From assembly GCF_020091405.1 (NCBI RefSeq), contig NZ_CP081903.1:5084501-5148500 (forward strand): DNA of 64,000 bases, given 5' to 3'. Both the position numbers and the translations under genes were made by a program. The DNA is from Bacteroides cellulosilyticus. Lineage in GTDB: Bacteria; Bacteroidota; Bacteroidia; Bacteroidales; Bacteroidaceae. Position 1 is the stretch's first letter. Each line of letters starts with the position of its first letter. Below the pieces are notes generated by a model. That model ran no database searches. It was not told where the DNA came from and was given only the letters and a program-made list of their open reading frames with translations. Shown piece by piece: positions 1-8,758 of this stretch.

Positions 1-179
1 TTGCCGTGGGTGATGGAGCCAATGATCTTCCGATGCTGGGTGTTGCCGGTTTGGGTATCGCTTTCCATGCTAAACCAAAAGTGGTTGCCAATGCCAAACA
101 GTCCATCAATACAATCGGGCTCGATGGAGTGCTCTATTTCTTAGGCTTCAAGGACTCATATATCGATTTGCCGAAATGA
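1..179 (+). CDS. serB: Phosphoserine phosphatase, C-terminal end (partial)
   Basis: Only the last 58 codons are present, read from base 3 to the TGA at 177-179. They contain the HAD-superfamily motif IV region (VGDGANDLPML), in which the aspartates bind the catalytic magnesium, followed by GLGIAFHAKPKVV, a segment typical of SerB. SerB removes the phosphate from L-phosphoserine, the last step of serine synthesis, in the cytoplasm. The remainder lies upstream of the window. Another HAD phosphatase cannot be fully excluded, but the GIAFHAKP block is very SerB-like. Confidence 0.85.
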   Translation, partial: AVGDGANDLPMLGVAGLGIAFHAKPKVVANAKQSINTIGLDGVLYFLGFKDSYIDLPK

Positions 180-201
180 GCTGAACTATTCCGCAAATAT
201 A

Positions 202-230
202 TTTGTTTCATATAATGACATCTATATTTG
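202..230 (+). promoter_or_regulatory. Promoter of the orphan susC/susD pair
   Basis: A Bacteroides -7 element, TATATTTG, lies at 223-230 with a TTTG at 202-205 (17-bp spacer, slightly shorter than the usual 19-21). The start would fall about 20 nt before the ATG at 255. The reading frame can be extended back to a TTG inside this element, which argues against that upstream start. Confidence 0.55.
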
Positions 231-254
231 CGGAACCTCTTAAATATTAATACT

Positions 255-2987
255 ATGAAGAGAATAAGGAACCTTTTTTATCTCTCTTTGTTTTTGACTG
301 CCCCTGGCCTTCAAGCCGTTGCACAAGAAAAACTTCACGTTAGCCTCCCTGACTCTATAACGACTGTTGGATATGCCACAGGCCTTCGCAAGAACCTTTC
401 AGGACTTGTAGAAAGAATTACCGAGAACCAGATGAATAAAGACCAGATAACCAATCCGCTGGATGCTATCCGCGGACGGGTACCGGGTTTGACTATTCTG
501 AAAGGTTCCAACGGACCTGCAGCATTGGATGCTGTCCGCTTGCGTGGTACCACTTCATTGACTACCGGAAATGATCCGTTAATTATTGTAGACGGTGTTT
601 TTGGTGATTTGAGTATGCTTATGTCTATCTATCCGGCGGATATTGAAAGTTTTGTTATCTTGAAAGATGCTTCGGAAACAGCGCAATATGGTTCGCGCGG
701 AGCATCGGGTGTTATTGAAATTACCACTAAAAAAGGTGTTAGTGGGCGTACAAGTGTGAACTATAATGGTAGCTTCGGTATTGCTTCAAGCTATAAAACA
801 GTAAGAATGCTCAATGGAGATGAATTCCGGGCAGTAGCTAAAGAACGTGGCGTTTCTATTCTTGATTTGGGAAACAATACCGATTTCCAGAAGGAAATAG
901 AACAAACAGGGCTGCAACATAATCATCACATAGCCTTCTCCGGTGGAACAAACACCTCCAATTATCGTGTTTCACTTGCTTTGATGAATCGTGAAGGAGT
1001 AATTGTCAATGAAAAGTTGCAGAACTTCACATCGAATATGAATATGACGCAGTACGTATTCGATAATTTTTTGAAATGTGATCTCGGAATGTTTGGTTCC
1101 ATACAGAAAGAGCGTAACCTGGTAAATTTACATAAAGTGTTTTATTCGGCTGCTGCATTTAATCCCACTTTCCCTGATCATAAAAATCCGGAAACCGGAA
1201 GTTGGGATGGAAGTGTTCTTGCCAGCCAGCTATCTCATCCGCTGGCATGGATGGATGTGAATGATAAAGACGCTACTTCGCACATTAGTACACATGCACG
1301 GTTGACATTTAATTTGTCTGAAGCATGGAAACTGGCACTGTTTGGTTCCTACACCTATAATGTGATTGAAAATTCACAGTATCTGCCGGTTGCGGTCTGG
1401 GCGCAAGGGCAGGCATACAAAGGAACTAAGAAAATGGAATCGTTACTTGGGAACCTGATGTTGTCTTATAAGAAAGAATGGCGGAAGCATTTCTTTGATG
1501 TTTTAGGTTTGGCGGAAGTACAAAAAGACCAATATTCGGGATTCTATACCACAGTTACTAATTTCAGCAGTGATGGTCTGGGCTATAACAATCTTCAGGG
1601 AGGTGCTCTCCGTCCGTGGGAAGGAACTAATTCTTATTATGAAGATCCTCGCCTGGCCTCCTTCATGGGACGTGTGAACTATACATATGATGATCGTTAT
1701 ATACTGACAGTGAATGCCCGTGGAGATGCCTCTTCCAAGTTTGGCAGTAATCATAAATGGGGGTTCTTTCCGGCTGTATCTGTTGCATGGGTAGTCAGCA
1801 AGGAGAAGTTTATGGAGAAATTGCCTTTCATTGACAATCTGAAAGTCCGCGCAGGCTATGGTTTGGCAGGTAACCAAAATGGAATTGATTCGTACACTTC
1901 GCTGAATCTTATACGCCCGAACGGAGTTGCTCCGGTAGGTTCATCGCCTGTGGTCACAATGGACCAATTGAAGAATATGAATCCGGACTTAAAATGGGAA
2001 GTGAAACAGACCTTCAATGCCGGTATAGAAATGGCTTTGCTGGGTAACCGGTTGTTACTGACTGCCAACTATTATAATTCCAAGACGAAAGATATGCTCT
2101 ATCTCTATAATGTGAGTGTACCGCCTTTCACTTACAACACTTTGCTGGCAAACATTGGTTCCATGCGTAATTATGGAACAGAGCTATCCATTGGTGTAAC
2201 TCCATTGAAAACCAAAGATATGGAATTGAATATCAATGCTAACCTGACTTTTCAACAAAACAAATTGCTTTCCCTCGATGGCAACTATCAAGGTGAGCAT
2301 ATTTCAGCAACAGAATACAAGAGCCTTGCCGGATTGGATGGTGCCGGATTTCATGGCGGATATAATCATATCGTTTACCAGATTGTAGGTCAGCCGTTGG
2401 GAGTATTTTATCTTCCGCATTGCACAGGATTAGTATCTGATGGTAACGGAGGCTATACTTATCAGATTGCTGATTTGAATGGTGGTGGTGTTAGCCTGGA
2501 AGATGGTGAAGACCGGTACATAGCAGGTCAGGCAGTTCCAAAGACAATTCTTGGCTCTAACATCAGTTTTCGTTATAAAGATTTCGATGTATCGTTACAG
2601 ATAAACGGTGCATTCGGACATAAGGTCTATAATGGTACTTCGCTTACTTATATGAATATGAATAGTTTCCCCGACTATAATATGATGAAGAAAGCGCCTA
2701 CACGGAATATAAAGGATCAGACAGCTACAGATTATTGGTTGGAAAATGGTGATTATGTGAACTTCGACTATATCACAGTGGGCTGGAATGTTCCATTGAA
2801 AAATACCCGTTATCTGCAATCGCTTCGCTTGTCACTGACGGTCAATAATCTGGCTACTATTTCCGGTTATTCCGGATTGACACCCATGATAAACAGTTCA
2901 TCGGTGAATTCTACTTTAGGTATAGATGATAAACGCAATTATCCTTTATACCGCACATATACCATCGGATTAAGTGTAAACTTCTAA
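255..2987 (+). CDS. SusC/RagA-family TonB-dependent outer membrane receptor, short N-terminus
   Basis: A 910-residue outer-membrane transporter that would import an oligosaccharide or other ligand with TonB energy, with the SusD-like lipoprotein just downstream as its lid. After a signal peptide (MKRIRNLFYLSLFL, cleaved near QAVAQ) the plug starts almost at once: NPLDAIRGRVPGL, LRGTTSL, DPLIIVDGV and ILKDASETAQYGSRGASGVI are classic SusC plug blocks. The remainder is a barrel ending in YTIGLSVNF with a terminal aromatic residue. The carboxypeptidase-D-like N-terminal domain found in most SusC proteins is absent. The ATG at 255 is preferred over a TTG at 228 because the latter sits in the promoter. 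It is 11 bp from the susD-like gene, so the pair is co-transcribed. Substrate unknown. Confidence 0.9.
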   Translation: MKRIRNLFYLSLFLTAPGLQAVAQEKLHVSLPDSITTVGYATGLRKNLSGLVERITENQMNKDQITNPLDAIRGRVPGLTILKGSNGPAALDAVRLRGTTSLTTGNDPLIIVDGVFGDLSMLMSIYPADIESFVILKDASETAQYGSRGASGVIEITTKKGVSGRTSVNYNGSFGIASSYKTVRMLNGDEFRAVAKERGVSILDLGNNTDFQKEIEQTGLQHNHHIAFSGGTNTSNYRVSLALMNREGVIVNEKLQNFTSNMNMTQYVFDNFLKCDLGMFGSIQKERNLVNLHKVFYSAAAFNPTFPDHKNPETGSWDGSVLASQLSHPLAWMDVNDKDATSHISTHARLTFNLSEAWKLALFGSYTYNVIENSQYLPVAVWAQGQAYKGTKKMESLLGNLMLSYKKEWRKHFFDVLGLAEVQKDQYSGFYTTVTNFSSDGLGYNNLQGGALRPWEGTNSYYEDPRLASFMGRVNYTYDDRYILTVNARGDASSKFGSNHKWGFFPAVSVAWVVSKEKFMEKLPFIDNLKVRAGYGLAGNQNGIDSYTSLNLIRPNGVAPVGSSPVVTMDQLKNMNPDLKWEVKQTFNAGIEMALLGNRLLLTANYYNSKTKDMLYLYNVSVPPFTYNTLLANIGSMRNYGTELSIGVTPLKTKDMELNINANLTFQQNKLLSLDGNYQGEHISATEYKSLAGLDGAGFHGGYNHIVYQIVGQPLGVFYLPHCTGLVSDGNGGYTYQIADLNGGGVSLEDGEDRYIAGQAVPKTILGSNISFRYKDFDVSLQINGAFGHKVYNGTSLTYMNMNSFPDYNMMKKAPTRNIKDQTATDYWLENGDYVNFDYITVGWNVPLKNTRYLQSLRLSLTVNNLATISGYSGLTPMINSSSVNSTLGIDDKRNYPLYRTYTIGLSVNF

Positions 2988-2998
2988 ACCTTAAAGAC

Positions 2999-4636
2999 AT
3001 GAAAAGATATTCCATAATTCGTTCGTTTTGTGTTTTGGTCACCCTCAGTTGGTGCATGATCTCATGTGATGGTTTTCTAAAAGAAAGTCCCCGCGATGCA
3101 TTACCCGAAGAAGAAGGCTATCGTAACATTACTGAACTTTATCTGAATGCGGTTGCTTCCCTCTATAACTACATTGGAGGAAATTCCGACAGTCAAGGAT
3201 TGCAGGGAACAGGACGCGGCATATATGATCTGAATACTTTTACAACCGATGAAGCCATTATGCCTACTCGTGGTGGTGACTGGTACGACGGTGGTTTCTG
3301 GCAAGGACTGTTCTTGCACAAATGGGGAATAAATAATGATGCGATACAAGCTACCTGGGAATATCTCTATAAAGTAGTTATGCTCAGCAACAAGTCTTTG
3401 GAACAAATTGAAAGCTATGCACTTACACATGCAGATGCAGAACTTCCAGCCTATCGTGCCGAAGTGCGTGCTTTACGTGCAATGTACTATTATTATCTGA
3501 CGGACCTGTTCGGTAGTATTCCGTTGGTTCTATCTTCCAAGGTTGCCTCAAAAGATATTATACTGAGCGAACGTGAGGATATCTTTAATTTCATATTCAA
3601 GGAGTTACAAGAGGTTACCCCGCTCCTGCCCGCTCAGTTCAGTAACCGTTCCGGCAATTACTATGGCCGCCTGACGCGTCCCGTAGCCTACTTCCTGCTT
3701 GCCAAACTGGCACTGAATGCAGAAATTTATATGGATAATAACTGGGTGGATGATACCCATCCGGATGGGAAAACAATCTTCTTTGATGTGGATGGCAATA
3801 CATTCAATGCCTGGCAGACCGTAGAATTCTATTGTGACCAAATTACAGCTTTAGGTTATCGTCTTGAATCAGATTATGCCGCCAATTTTGCCGTATATAA
3901 TGAAGGCTCTGTTGAAAACATCTTCACTATTCCGATGAATAAGACGCTATATACCAATCAGATGCAATATCTTTTCCGTTCGCGCCATTATAATCATGCC
4001 AAAGCGTTAGGTTTGTCTGGTGAGAATGGATCAAGCGCCACTATCGAAGCCTTACAGACTTTTGGATACGAGACAAACGAACAGGACCCGCGTTTTGATT
4101 ATTGCTATTATGCAGGTACTGTTTATGATTTGAAAGGTAATGTCGTGAAATTGGATGATGGAACAGCTTTAGTTTACGAACCGTGGAAGGTTAAACTGGA
4201 TCTGTCCGATGAACCTTATGAAAAGACTGCCGGTGCCCGTATGAAAAAATATGAGATAGATGACAAAGCCATGAAAGATGGAAAACTGATGGAGAATGAT
4301 ATTGTTCTGTTTCGTTACGCTGATGTATTGCTTATGAAGAGTGAAGCCAAAGTCCGTGACGGACGCAATGGAGATGAAGAACTGAATCAGGTGCGTACCC
4401 GTGTAGGAGCACCGGAACGCACTGCTACTTTGGACAATCTTCTGGCTGAGCGCCAATTAGAATTGGCCTGGGAAGGTTGGCGACGTCAGGACTTAATTCG
4501 TTTTGGACAATTTACCCGTTCTTACAACAGTCGTCCGCAACTTCCCAACGAAGAAAGTGGGTATACTATTGTCTTCCCCATTCCCGGGAAAATCAGACAG
4601 ATGAATCCGGGATGGGAACAGCATCCGGGGTATTAA
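2999..4636 (+). CDS. SusD/RagB-family surface nutrient-binding lipoprotein
   Basis: A 545-residue lipoprotein with a signal peptide ending in the lipobox ISC-D (cysteine at about residue 23), followed by the SusD start GFLKESPRDALPEE. The TPR-rich region carries EVRALRAMYYYYLTDLFGSIPLV, and the C-terminus has RYADVLLMKSEAKVR, NQVRTRVG, ERQLELAWEGWRRQDLIRFG and the ending FPIPGKIRQMNPGWEQHPGY, all RagB/SusD hallmarks. It should cap the SusC-like barrel encoded 11 bp upstream on the cell surface and hold the ligand. No glycosidase or regulator gene is next to this pair, so the ligand cannot be guessed. Confidence 0.92.
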   Translation: MKRYSIIRSFCVLVTLSWCMISCDGFLKESPRDALPEEEGYRNITELYLNAVASLYNYIGGNSDSQGLQGTGRGIYDLNTFTTDEAIMPTRGGDWYDGGFWQGLFLHKWGINNDAIQATWEYLYKVVMLSNKSLEQIESYALTHADAELPAYRAEVRALRAMYYYYLTDLFGSIPLVLSSKVASKDIILSEREDIFNFIFKELQEVTPLLPAQFSNRSGNYYGRLTRPVAYFLLAKLALNAEIYMDNNWVDDTHPDGKTIFFDVDGNTFNAWQTVEFYCDQITALGYRLESDYAANFAVYNEGSVENIFTIPMNKTLYTNQMQYLFRSRHYNHAKALGLSGENGSSATIEALQTFGYETNEQDPRFDYCYYAGTVYDLKGNVVKLDDGTALVYEPWKVKLDLSDEPYEKTAGARMKKYEIDDKAMKDGKLMENDIVLFRYADVLLMKSEAKVRDGRNGDEELNQVRTRVGAPERTATLDNLLAERQLELAWEGWRRQDLIRFGQFTRSYNSRPQLPNEESGYTIVFPIPGKIRQMNPGWEQHPGY

Positions 4637-4665
4637 AGGAATGGATTGCAAAGTAGCTTCATTCT

Positions 4666-4696
4666 TTTGTGGTAATCACTTTATTTCCTATCTTTG
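4666..4696 (+). promoter_or_regulatory. Promoter of the DEAD-box helicase gene
   Basis: TTTG at 4666-4669, a 19-bp spacer, then TATCTTTG at 4689-4696: a near-perfect match to the Bacteroides housekeeping promoter. Transcription would begin near 4702, giving a leader of about 14 nt before the ATG at 4716. Confidence 0.8.
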
Positions 4697-4715
4697 CGAC
4701 TAAATAAAAAGAAAC

Positions 4716-6023
4716 ATGAAGTTTTCCGAACTACAACTGAATGATCAGGTGCTTGATGCACTGGAAGCCATGCGCTTCGATGAGTGCACACCTATACAAG
4801 AGAAATCCATTCCCGTTATACTTGAAGGCAGAGATTTAATAGCCGTGGCACAGACCGGAACCGGTAAGACGGCTGCCTATCTGTTGCCTGTACTGAATAA
4901 ACTTTCCGAAGGTGGACATCCTGAAGATGCTATAAACTGTATTGTTATGTCTCCCACACGAGAATTGGCGCAACAAATAGATCAGCAGATGGAAGGTTTT
5001 TCCTACTTCATGCCTGTCAGTAGTGTGGCAGTTTATGGCGGTAACGATGGGATACTTTTTGAACAGCAAAAGAAGGGGCTAATGTTGGGAGCCGATGTTG
5101 TTATAGCTACTCCGGGACGTTTGTTAGCTCATTTGAGTTTAGGATATGTAGACCTTTCCCGTGTCTCCTATTTCATTCTTGATGAAGCCGACCGTATGCT
5201 CGATATGGGTTTCTTCGATGATATCATGCAGATTGTGAAGTATTTGCCTAAAGAACGGCAAACCATCATGTTCTCTGCTACCATGCCTGCAAAAATACAA
5301 CAACTTGCCAACACCATTCTCAATAATCCCGCTGAAGTCAAACTTGCCGTTTCACGCCCTGCTGATAAAATTGTGCAAGCCGCCTATGTTTGCTATGAAA
5401 ATCAGAAGTTGGGTATAATTCGCAGTCTCTTTGCTGAACAAACACCGGAGCGTGTCATTATCTTCGCATCATCCAAGTTGAAAGTAAAGGAAGTGACAAA
5501 GGCCTTGAAAATGATGAAGCTGAATGTAGGCGAAATGCATTCTGACCTGGAACAGGCACAGCGTGAAGAAGTGATGCATGAGTTTAAGGCAGGTCGTATA
5601 AACATTCTGGTTGCCACTGACATCGTGGCTCGTGGCATTGACATTGATGATATTCGTCTTGTGATTAACTATGATGTTCCGCATGACAGTGAAGACTATG
5701 TTCATCGTATTGGTCGTACGGCGCGTGCTAATAACGATGGTGTTGCTCTAACCTTTGTAAATGAAAAGGAGCAAAGTAACTTCAAGCAGATAGAAAATTT
5801 CCTGGAAAGAGATATTTATAAAATACCTGTACCTGAAGAATTAGGCGAGTCACCCGAATACAAACCACGTAGTTATGACGGAAGGGGCAAACGTAACTTC
5901 CGTGCTAAAGGACGAAATACCAATAAAGGTAGTGGAAATGCTCCGAAGAAAAGAGATGCTTCAAAAGGAAGAAGTAATGCTCCGAGAAAAAGTGCTAATC
6001 CTTCAGGAAAAAGCAACAAATAA
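4716..6023 (+). CDS. DEAD-box ATP-dependent RNA helicase (RhlE-like)
   Basis: A 435-residue RNA helicase. The order is Q-motif (FDECTPIQEKSIP), Walker A (AQTGTGKT, about residue 46), PTRELAQQ, TPGRL, DEAD (about residue 152), SAT (MFSATMP), then the RecA2 motifs VATDIVARGIDI and HRIGRTAR. A basic, low-complexity tail of about 60 residues, rich in Lys, Arg, Gly and Asn, follows and is typical of RhlE-type proteins that bind structured RNA or ribosome precursors. It acts in the cytoplasm in RNA remodelling, often in cold adaptation. It has its own strong promoter and a convergent terminator after it. Family assignment is firm; the RhlE label is by resemblance. Confidence 0.93.
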   Translation: MKFSELQLNDQVLDALEAMRFDECTPIQEKSIPVILEGRDLIAVAQTGTGKTAAYLLPVLNKLSEGGHPEDAINCIVMSPTRELAQQIDQQMEGFSYFMPVSSVAVYGGNDGILFEQQKKGLMLGADVVIATPGRLLAHLSLGYVDLSRVSYFILDEADRMLDMGFFDDIMQIVKYLPKERQTIMFSATMPAKIQQLANTILNNPAEVKLAVSRPADKIVQAAYVCYENQKLGIIRSLFAEQTPERVIIFASSKLKVKEVTKALKMMKLNVGEMHSDLEQAQREEVMHEFKAGRINILVATDIVARGIDIDDIRLVINYDVPHDSEDYVHRIGRTARANNDGVALTFVNEKEQSNFKQIENFLERDIYKIPVPEELGESPEYKPRSYDGRGKRNFRAKGRNTNKGSGNAPKKRDASKGRSNAPRKSANPSGKSNK

Positions 6024-6053
6024 GAGAAGGATTTCTTTAATAGATATTGTTTG

Positions 6054-6082
6054 ATGGTGGAGTTTTACTCCACCATTTTTAT
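6054..6082. terminator. Bidirectional terminator, helicase / polysaccharide operon
   Basis: A 10-bp perfect stem, ATGGTGGAGT (6054-6063) with ACTCCACCAT (6067-6076), a 3-nt loop and a T-run on the plus side. It lies between the convergent helicase gene and the end of the long minus-strand operon and can serve both. Confidence 0.8.
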
Positions 6083-6865
6083 ATGTAATTGTTTATCAGG
6101 ACCGATAGTCAGGCTTACGAGGTGATAAACGGAACTTTCCGGAATACGGAGCATGGCTTCATAATGATAGCCTTTTCCATCCACACTTATAAAATTCATG
6201 TCAGAAAGAATGGTCTGATTTAATACTTCCTCCGGGAAAATAGTTGCGAAAACTTTTTTAGTAATATCCTTGCCATACAGTAAGTTCTTGCCTTCATATA
6301 CACAGATATGTATCACGTTGTCATAGTATACATTGTCCACACCTATACCTTCATCAGAATATACTGTTTTTATTACTTTCATCTTAGAAGGATTGATATA
6401 GACATAGCCCCGATAACGCGTTCCTTTATACATAACCACACTATCTTTTTTGATTACTTCTGAAGTGCTGGGGATAACTTCCACTTCCTGAGTGGAGAAT
6501 GCCAGCGTGTCTTCCGGATTATCGGACTTATATAGCTTTACGATATCATCAGATAGAGAATGAAACCAAAAACTATATTCCGTTTGACGGTCTATTTTAT
6601 AAGCCGTAAGAGTATTTCCGCGTAAATAAATCGTATCACGAAGTACCTTGAAGTAAACGGGCGCATTTTGTGGGTCAGCATAATAGATCGTATCACCGCT
6701 AATACGCATTAACGGCATATCCGTCTCATTGTCCAGCCAGACACCTTGCAGCAATTCTTTAGCGGTTAAGTCTTCCCTGTCGGAATTTTCCCCATTTTTA
6801 GTACTGCTACAGGATGATACAAGCACAACAACGAGCACCATAGAAATAGTACCCCACTTTATCAT
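6065..6865 (-). CDS. Uncharacterised lipoprotein at the end of the polysaccharide operon
   Basis: A 266-residue protein with a short signal peptide and the lipobox VSS-C (cysteine at about residue 19). The mature part begins with a polar Ser/Asn/Glu-rich linker, then short beta-rich segments (LLQGVWLDNETDMPLMRISGD, FKVLRDTIYLRGN), a lipocalin-like pattern seen in many unassigned Bacteroides lipoproteins. I do not recognise a family with a known function. It begins 21 bp after ugd stops on the same strand, so it is probably the last gene of the operon, although a separate role is possible. Confidence 0.7.
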   Translation of the reverse strand: MIKWGTISMVLVVVLVSSCSSTKNGENSDREDLTAKELLQGVWLDNETDMPLMRISGDTIYYADPQNAPVYFKVLRDTIYLRGNTLTAYKIDRQTEYSFWFHSLSDDIVKLYKSDNPEDTLAFSTQEVEVIPSTSEVIKKDSVVMYKGTRYRGYVYINPSKMKVIKTVYSDEGIGVDNVYYDNVIHICVYEGKNLLYGKDITKKVFATIFPEEVLNQTILSDMNFISVDGKGYHYEAMLRIPESSVYHLVSLTIGPDKQLHIKMVE

Positions 6866-6886
6866 AACTCTCTCTGTTTTATATTT

Positions 6887-8200
6887 TTAATGTCCGATGC
6901 AATGATAGGTAAATCCTTGCTCTTCCATCTCTTTCTTGTCATAGATATTACGCCCGTCCAACACCACAGGTTTCTCCATGGTTTTCTTGATAACTGCCCA
7001 GGATGGTAAACGGAATTCTTTCCATTCGGTAACCAGCATCAAAGCATCAGCATCAAGTACAGCATCATACATATCTTTGGCATAATAAATGCTCTCACCT
7101 ATCCGACGGCGACATTCGTCCATTGCAGCGGAGTCGTAAGCCCTCACTTTGCATCCGGCTTTCAGCAGTTTGTCTATTAACACCAATGAAGGGGCTTCGC
7201 GCATATCATCCGTCTCCGGTTTGAAAGCCAGTCCCCATAAGGCAATTGTCTTACCTTTCAGTTCGTTGTTGAAGTGCTTGCAAAGTTTGTCGAAAAGAAT
7301 GCTTTTCTGTAGTTCATTGACTTCTTCTACGGCATGGAGCACACGCATCTGATAGCCATTTTGTTCAGCGGTTTTGATGAGTGCTTTTACATCTTTTGGA
7401 AAGCACGAACCGCCATAACCAATACCCGGATAAAGGAACTTACGCCCGATTCGGGTATCCGAACCGATGCCACTGCGTACCATATTGACATCTGCCCCTA
7501 CCAGTTCGCAAAGATTAGCGATATCATTCATAAAACTAATACGGGTAGCCAGCATTGAGTTAGCTGCATACTTCGTCATTTCAGCAGACGGGATATCCAT
7601 AAATATTACACGGAAATTGTTCAGCAAGAATGGTTTATAAAGCTTACTCATCAATTTCTTAGCACGTTCGGACTCCACTCCCACTACTACACGGTCCGGG
7701 CTCATAAAATCATTGATAGCATTTCCTTCTTTCAGGAATTCGGGATTAGAGGCTACATCAAATTGAATACTAACACCTCGTTTATCCAGTTCCTCCTGGA
7801 TAGCGGCACGTACTTTCTTTGCAGTACCTACAGGAACCGTACTCTTTGTGACTACCAATATGTACTTCTGCATGTTTCTACCAATAGTACGGGCAACTTC
7901 GAGCACATAACTGAGGTCAGCACTTCCATCTTCGTCAGGAGGCGTACCAACGGCACTGAAAACAACGTCTACCTCATTCAGGCAGCTTTCCAATGAAGTA
8001 GTGAAATGTAGGCGACCGGCTTTTACATTTCGGTTCACCATTTCTTCCAGACCACTTTCATAGATAGGAATAACACCTTTTTTCAGTGCTTCAATTTTTT
8101 CACTGTTCGTGTCTACGCAAATGACGCTGACACCGATTTCTGCAAAACAGGTTCCGGTCACTAAACCGACATATCCTGTACCGACGATGGCTATCTTCAT
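6887..8200 (-). CDS. ugd: UDP-glucose 6-dehydrogenase
   Basis: A 437-residue enzyme that oxidises UDP-glucose to UDP-glucuronate with two NAD+ in the cytoplasm, supplying uronic acid for the surface polysaccharide. The Rossmann motif GTGYVGLVTG is at the N-terminus. The catalytic cysteine is in YGGSCFPKD (about residue 265), and the central-domain signatures FLKEGNAINDF and SAEMTKYAANSML are intact, as is the C-terminal domain (LWGLAFKPETDDMREAP). It starts 5 bp after rfbC. UDP-GlcA or a derivative is therefore likely in this polysaccharide. Confidence 0.94.
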   Translation of the reverse strand: MKIAIVGTGYVGLVTGTCFAEIGVSVICVDTNSEKIEALKKGVIPIYESGLEEMVNRNVKAGRLHFTTSLESCLNEVDVVFSAVGTPPDEDGSADLSYVLEVARTIGRNMQKYILVVTKSTVPVGTAKKVRAAIQEELDKRGVSIQFDVASNPEFLKEGNAINDFMSPDRVVVGVESERAKKLMSKLYKPFLLNNFRVIFMDIPSAEMTKYAANSMLATRISFMNDIANLCELVGADVNMVRSGIGSDTRIGRKFLYPGIGYGGSCFPKDVKALIKTAEQNGYQMRVLHAVEEVNELQKSILFDKLCKHFNNELKGKTIALWGLAFKPETDDMREAPSLVLIDKLLKAGCKVRAYDSAAMDECRRRIGESIYYAKDMYDAVLDADALMLVTEWKEFRLPSWAVIKKTMEKPVVLDGRNIYDKKEMEEQGFTYHCIGH

Positions 8201-8205
8201 ACTCT

Positions 8206-8754
8206 TTATTCAAAATATGTCGCATCCCGGAAGGATGGAGCTGTTTTATCTTTAGGAGATAGTAAAAGTTGTTCTTCTGCTATAGGCCACTCAATTCCTA
8301 TGGTTTCATCATTGAAACGAATGGATGCTTCTGTTTGTGGGGTATACGCATTGTCTACTTTATAAATAAAGATAGCTTCCTCACTCAGAACAAGGAAACC
8401 ATGTGCGAATCCACGGGGAATGAAAAATTGCCGTTGATTTTCCTCACTCAGTTCTGCAGAGACATATTTACCGAAAGTTGGTGATGATTGGCGCAAATCC
8501 ACTGCCACATCCAGTACTTTTCCTTTTATAACACGTACCAGTTTGGACTGACAATATTCTCCTTTCTGATAATGTAATCCACGTAATACACCGAAAGAAG
8601 ACTTCGACTCATTGTCCTGAATAAAATGCACATCACCGATATGCATTTTGAATTCCTCTTCTTTAAAGGCTTCCATAAAATAGCCCCGTTCATCACGAAT
8701 TACCTTCGGCTCAATCAGCCATACACCATCAATTTCCGTTTGTATATAATTCAT
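8206..8754 (-). CDS. rfbC: dTDP-4-dehydrorhamnose 3,5-epimerase
   Basis: A 182-residue cupin enzyme of standard length. Signatures visible are RGYFMEAF, the catalytic-histidine segment RGLHYQ, SKLVRVIKGKVLDVAVDLR, and the PRGFAHGFLVLS block. It epimerises C3 and C5 of the 4-keto intermediate on the way to dTDP-L-rhamnose. The other three genes of the route (rfbA, rfbB, rfbD) are not in this window and must be elsewhere if rhamnose is made. It sits 4 bp after the Wzi-like gene and 5 bp before ugd, inside the polysaccharide operon. Confidence 0.93.
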   Translation of the reverse strand: MNYIQTEIDGVWLIEPKVIRDERGYFMEAFKEEEFKMHIGDVHFIQDNESKSSFGVLRGLHYQKGEYCQSKLVRVIKGKVLDVAVDLRQSSPTFGKYVSAELSEENQRQFFIPRGFAHGFLVLSEEAIFIYKVDNAYTPQTEASIRFNDETIGIEWPIAEEQLLLSPKDKTAPSFRDATYFE

Positions 8755-8758
8755 CTTT

